A stretch of 44,736 bases of DNA from GCA-2730975 sp964576585 (GTDB lineage Bacteria; Verrucomicrobiota; Verrucomicrobiia; Opitutales; Seribacteraceae). A model generated the notes under the pieces. That model did not search any database and had not been told where the DNA came from. It saw only the letters and a program-made list of their open reading frames with translations. The translations under genes and the position numbers were made by a program. This document shows, one piece after another, positions 42,427-44,736 of this stretch. Location: NCBI GenBank assembly GCA_964576585.1, contig CAZNWO010000008.1, positions 1 to 44,736 of the forward strand, written 5' to 3'. Positions within the stretch are counted from its first letter, which is position 1, and each line of letters opens with the position of its first letter.

Positions 42427-43665
42427 TCAGGAAAGTCGGCGAAGTTCCTCCAAAAGCCTCTCGACTTCCTCGGAAGTGGTGTAATGAAGGAATCCGACTC
42501 GAACCAGCCCATCGGGTTCAAGACCAAGGGCCTCGGTTACGGGCTGGGCATAAAAGTTGCCGTGCCAAGCGAAGATTCCACGCTCGGCAAGTTTGGCGAC
42601 CAATTCCCGTGGGGGTATGGACTCATGCCTGAAGGAGAAGGTTGGAACTCTCTCTGCAATTCGGGAGCAGTCATCAATGCCAAAAAGCTGAAAACGATTC
42701 AGCTGCAGAAAGCCATCGAGGAAAAGCTTTGAAAGCTCGCTCTCATGGGTTCGAATAGAGTCAAAGCTCAAAAGCAAGGACTCACGAAGGGAGTTCCCTC
42801 CTTCCCGCAAGGATGCAAGGTAATCCACCGCCGCCTTTGCCCCGGCGATTCCCTCGTGGTTCTGGGTTCCAGTCATCCATCTTCCCGGCAAGCCGTCGGG
42901 AGCAGGCCGAAGCTTGTAAGGCGTGACTTCTTCAAGAATTTTCCGCTTTCCCCAAAGCACCCCGACGTGAGGGCCAAAGAACTTGTACGCGGAACAGGCA
43001 AGAAAGTCGCAACCCCATTCCTCGACTGAAATACTTGAGTGAGGGGCATAGTGAACTGCATCCACGAAAGAAAGCGCTCCGGCTTCTCGAGCAAGCCTGC
43101 AGACTTCGGCAACCGGCGCCAGTGAACCCGAAAGGTTAGAGGCTGCGCAAAAAGCAACAAGCCGGGTACGAGGGCTCAGCTTGCTGCAAAAGTCATCGAG
43201 GTTCAAGGAACAGTCATCCGGATTCAATGCGACCTCCCTTACATCAATACCTGCGTCGCATGCAGCCAACTTCCAGGGTGTGAAGTTTGCATCGTGATCT
43301 AGACTTGTTACCACGACCTCGTCTCCTGAACTCCAAGTTCTCGACAAAGCTCTAGCTAAGGCCATGACTAGAGTGGTCATGTTGGATCCAAAGACAATGC
43401 AATCGGGATCGTCTGCGCCGAGAAATGCAGCCATCGCACGGTGGGCTTGACCTAGAATTTCATCGCTCCTTCGGGAAGTTTCGAAAAGGCCTCCTCGGTT
43501 GGCGTTGCAGTTCGATAGGTAATCGACCATGGCATCGATGACCAACCGTGGAACCTGGCTACCGGCAGGACCATCCAAATAAACGGCGGGAGCACCGTTC
43601 ACTTGCTTATCTAGAGCAGGGAACTGTTTCCGGATGGATCGAAGTTCCACCCTAGAAAAGCTCAC
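42427..43665 (-). CDS. Cysteine-desulfurase-like class-V aminotransferase lacking the catalytic Cys
   Basis: A 412-residue PLP enzyme that aligns with SufS/CsdA in fold. PLP contacts are Asp 202 (FVDAVHYAPH) and Schiff-base Lys 228 (CSAYKFFGPH). In SufS the active-site cysteine lies in a C-terminal GHHCAxP loop; the matching place here reads GNFYAQP, with Tyr for Cys. The subgroup (VC1184-like) therefore probably does not desulfurate cysteine, and the reaction is unknown. The GTG start overlaps the stop of the upstream unknown gene by four bases. It ends 19 bases from the convergent operon. Confidence 0.87.
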   Translation of the reverse strand: MSFSRVELRSIRKQFPALDKQVNGAPAVYLDGPAGSQVPRLVIDAMVDYLSNCNANRGGLFETSRRSDEILGQAHRAMAAFLGADDPDCIVFGSNMTTLVMALARALSRTWSSGDEVVVTSLDHDANFTPWKLAACDAGIDVREVALNPDDCSLNLDDFCSKLSPRTRLVAFCAASNLSGSLAPVAEVCRLAREAGALSFVDAVHYAPHSSISVEEWGCDFLACSAYKFFGPHVGVLWGKRKILEEVTPYKLRPAPDGLPGRWMTGTQNHEGIAGAKAAVDYLASLREGGNSLRESLLLSFDSIRTHESELSKLFLDGFLQLNRFQLFGIDDCSRIAERVPTFSFRHESIPPRELVAKLAERGIFAWHGNFYAQPVTEALGLEPDGLVRVGFLHYTTSEEVERLLEELRRLS

Positions 43666-44573
43666 GGCGAGACCTCGAGAGGATAGCTGGACTTTTTGGG
43701 ATCGCGCAGAAAAATCGGTCCCACGCGAACTTCAACCTTATCCTTGACTGCACGGACCTCGGCGCAGGCAGGACTCCCGGCGACACCTGTTGCGGGATGA
43801 TACGCCCACGATTTCCTCAACTTGGGCTTGATGCCATTGAGCAGCGGGTAGCCAAAGGTCACGTTTACCTTTGGAATGCCGGATCGAGGAATGCGGGAAG
43901 TCGCATATACCTCCACAAAGGCCGAATGACGCGCCCAGAAGGTAAAGGTCTTGCCTTCAAACAGGAGACCGCCGACATCCGTTTCCTTTCCGGTAGCCTT
44001 ATTCAATACCCTACAATCAAACCAAGTCTTGTCGTTTTCCACCTTTGCCTTTGAAACCGAGTAAACGTAGGTCCCCTTGCCCCATTTAAAGGGCCGGCGA
44101 ACACTGCAAAACTGACCCTCGTAACCTGCGCTCTCGCAAAGTCCTCCATCGACCATTCGAACATGTGAAAGGCCAATGGGCGTCGTTTTATCTCGGGACC
44201 ATCTAGAGAAAATACCTCCCATGCCGGGATGAACTCGAGTCCTGCTTTTCTTCGAATTCCAGCCATTAACGTTGGTCTGTAAACCTCCATAGAAATCCAA
44301 GCCATTTATTCGCGCCAAACCTACGGGGGCCACATACAGGTTGTAGCTTTCGGGAACGTCCCTGTCGATATTGACCTCGACCTCAAGCCGCTCGAAACTC
44401 TCGACAGGCTTCTCGAATTCCCACCAGACGTCGGCCAAATGCCAAGGCAGAGGCGGTAAAACCACCCCCAATCGCTTTGCCATTGCTTCCGGAGATTCCT
44501 GATTGGTGGAAAGCGTTTGCTCACCAAGCAAGACCAACGGACAGAGACTAAGAGCTAAAATAATTCGCCTCAT
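43662..44573 (-). CDS. Unknown secreted protein
   Basis: A 303-residue protein with a signal peptide (MRRIILALSLCPLVLLG) and a beta-rich body: WWEFEKPVESFERLEVEVNI, FYGGLQTN (about 96-103), GGIFSRWSRD and WFDCRVLNK. The 'YGGLQ...IFSRW' part faintly recalls DUF3472-type carbohydrate-surface proteins, but I cannot confirm it. The ATG at 44573 opens the signal peptide and has GGAA before it; an in-frame TTG lies five codons upstream. It is translationally coupled to the class-V aminotransferase-like gene. Confidence 0.72.
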   Translation of the reverse strand: MRRIILALSLCPLVLLGEQTLSTNQESPEAMAKRLGVVLPPLPWHLADVWWEFEKPVESFERLEVEVNIDRDVPESYNLYVAPVGLARINGLDFYGGLQTNVNGWNSKKSRTRVHPGMGGIFSRWSRDKTTPIGLSHVRMVDGGLCESAGYEGQFCSVRRPFKWGKGTYVYSVSKAKVENDKTWFDCRVLNKATGKETDVGGLLFEGKTFTFWARHSAFVEVYATSRIPRSGIPKVNVTFGYPLLNGIKPKLRKSWAYHPATGVAGSPACAEVRAVKDKVEVRVGPIFLRDPKKSSYPLEVSP

Positions 44574-44654
44574 CAAATTCCGATTCAAAAGCTATAATGC
44601 GATTGCAAAACATAAGCAAGATATGCAATTTAGCTGGTTTTCGAAGCCTGAAAT

Positions 44655-44736
44655 GCCCGGATGGCGGAATTGGTAGACGCGCTGGATTCAAAATCCAGTT
44701 CCCGCGAGGGAGTGAGGGTTCGACCCCCTCTCCGGG
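44655..44736 (+). tRNA. tRNA-Leu (anticodon CAA), 3' end cut by window
   Basis: The acceptor 5' strand GCCCGGA, D arm with GGTAGACGC, anticodon stem TGGAT/ATCCA with loop TCAAA giving CAA, a class-II variable arm (CCCGCGAGGG), and the T arm with GGTTCGACC are all visible. The 3' acceptor strand TCCGGG stops one base short at the window edge; the last pair, discriminator and CCA lie outside. Confidence 0.95.

Overview
The window looks like chromosomal DNA of a member of the Verrucomicrobiota, probably class Opitutia (Puniceicoccales/Opitutales-like). This is inferred from gene content, not from a marker-gene comparison. The clues are an SHD1 domain fused to thioredoxin folds, a planctomycete/verrucomicrobial-type short cytochrome c, a Tat-exported Gfo/Idh/MocA oxidoreductase beside a sulfatase, a soluble 'DWG' Ser/Thr kinase, a type-II glutamine synthetase, a cysteine-free FmdB-like protein, and a secreted beta-propeller with the aromatic 'WIYH..LGW' tail I associate with this group. 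Base composition and codon use look uniform. I see no phage, insertion sequence or CRISPR array. A run of 100 N (29867-29966) is an assembly gap that truncates one gene.

Left part (1-20.6 kb), mainly housekeeping. tRNA-Asp is followed by a leftward AddA/AddB-like helicase-nuclease pair and a dihydrolipoamide-dehydrogenase-type flavoprotein. A secreted transglutaminase-like protein, xylose isomerase and a cyclic-nucleotide-binding/pseudo-receiver/STAS fusion protein then run rightward. Next come the overlapping haem genes hemF-hemE, with lpxK convergent to them. Divergent from lpxK lie panD, a class-V aminotransferase, topB, an FmdB-like gene and lipA.

Middle part (20.8-31.8 kb), accessory metabolism and signalling. 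Two divergent Gfo/Idh/MocA oxidoreductases flank a short palindromic control region. The rightward one is translationally coupled to a secreted START-domain protein and followed by a sulfatase, a small exported protein and a Ser/Thr kinase. A leftward series holds glnII (with a candidate sigma-54 promoter and a clear terminator), an AlgH/YqgE protein, a small cytochrome c with a textbook terminator, an unknown acidic protein and a small membrane protein. After the gap lie a serine protease with a PDZ domain (5' end lost) and a TIM-barrel sugar isomerase/epimerase.

Right part (32-44.7 kb). A secreted protein carries two nearly identical thioredoxin domains, and is followed by a 1194-residue secreted beta-propeller protein. 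A tight five-gene operon (37081-42407) then encodes a UxaA-type dehydratase, two short-chain dehydrogenases, a fumarylacetoacetate-hydrolase-family enzyme and an LhgO-like flavoprotein. Together these fit non-phosphorylative catabolism of a 6-deoxy sugar acid such as L-fuconate to pyruvate plus a 2-hydroxy acid, which the flavoprotein could oxidise. Convergent to it are a cysteine-desulfurase-like protein lacking the catalytic cysteine and an unknown secreted protein. The window ends inside tRNA-Leu.

The points most worth following up are the signalling fusion with lost phosphorylation sites (10802-11923), the deoxy-sugar-acid operon, the tandem thioredoxin protein and propeller pair, and the candidate sigma-54 control of glnII.
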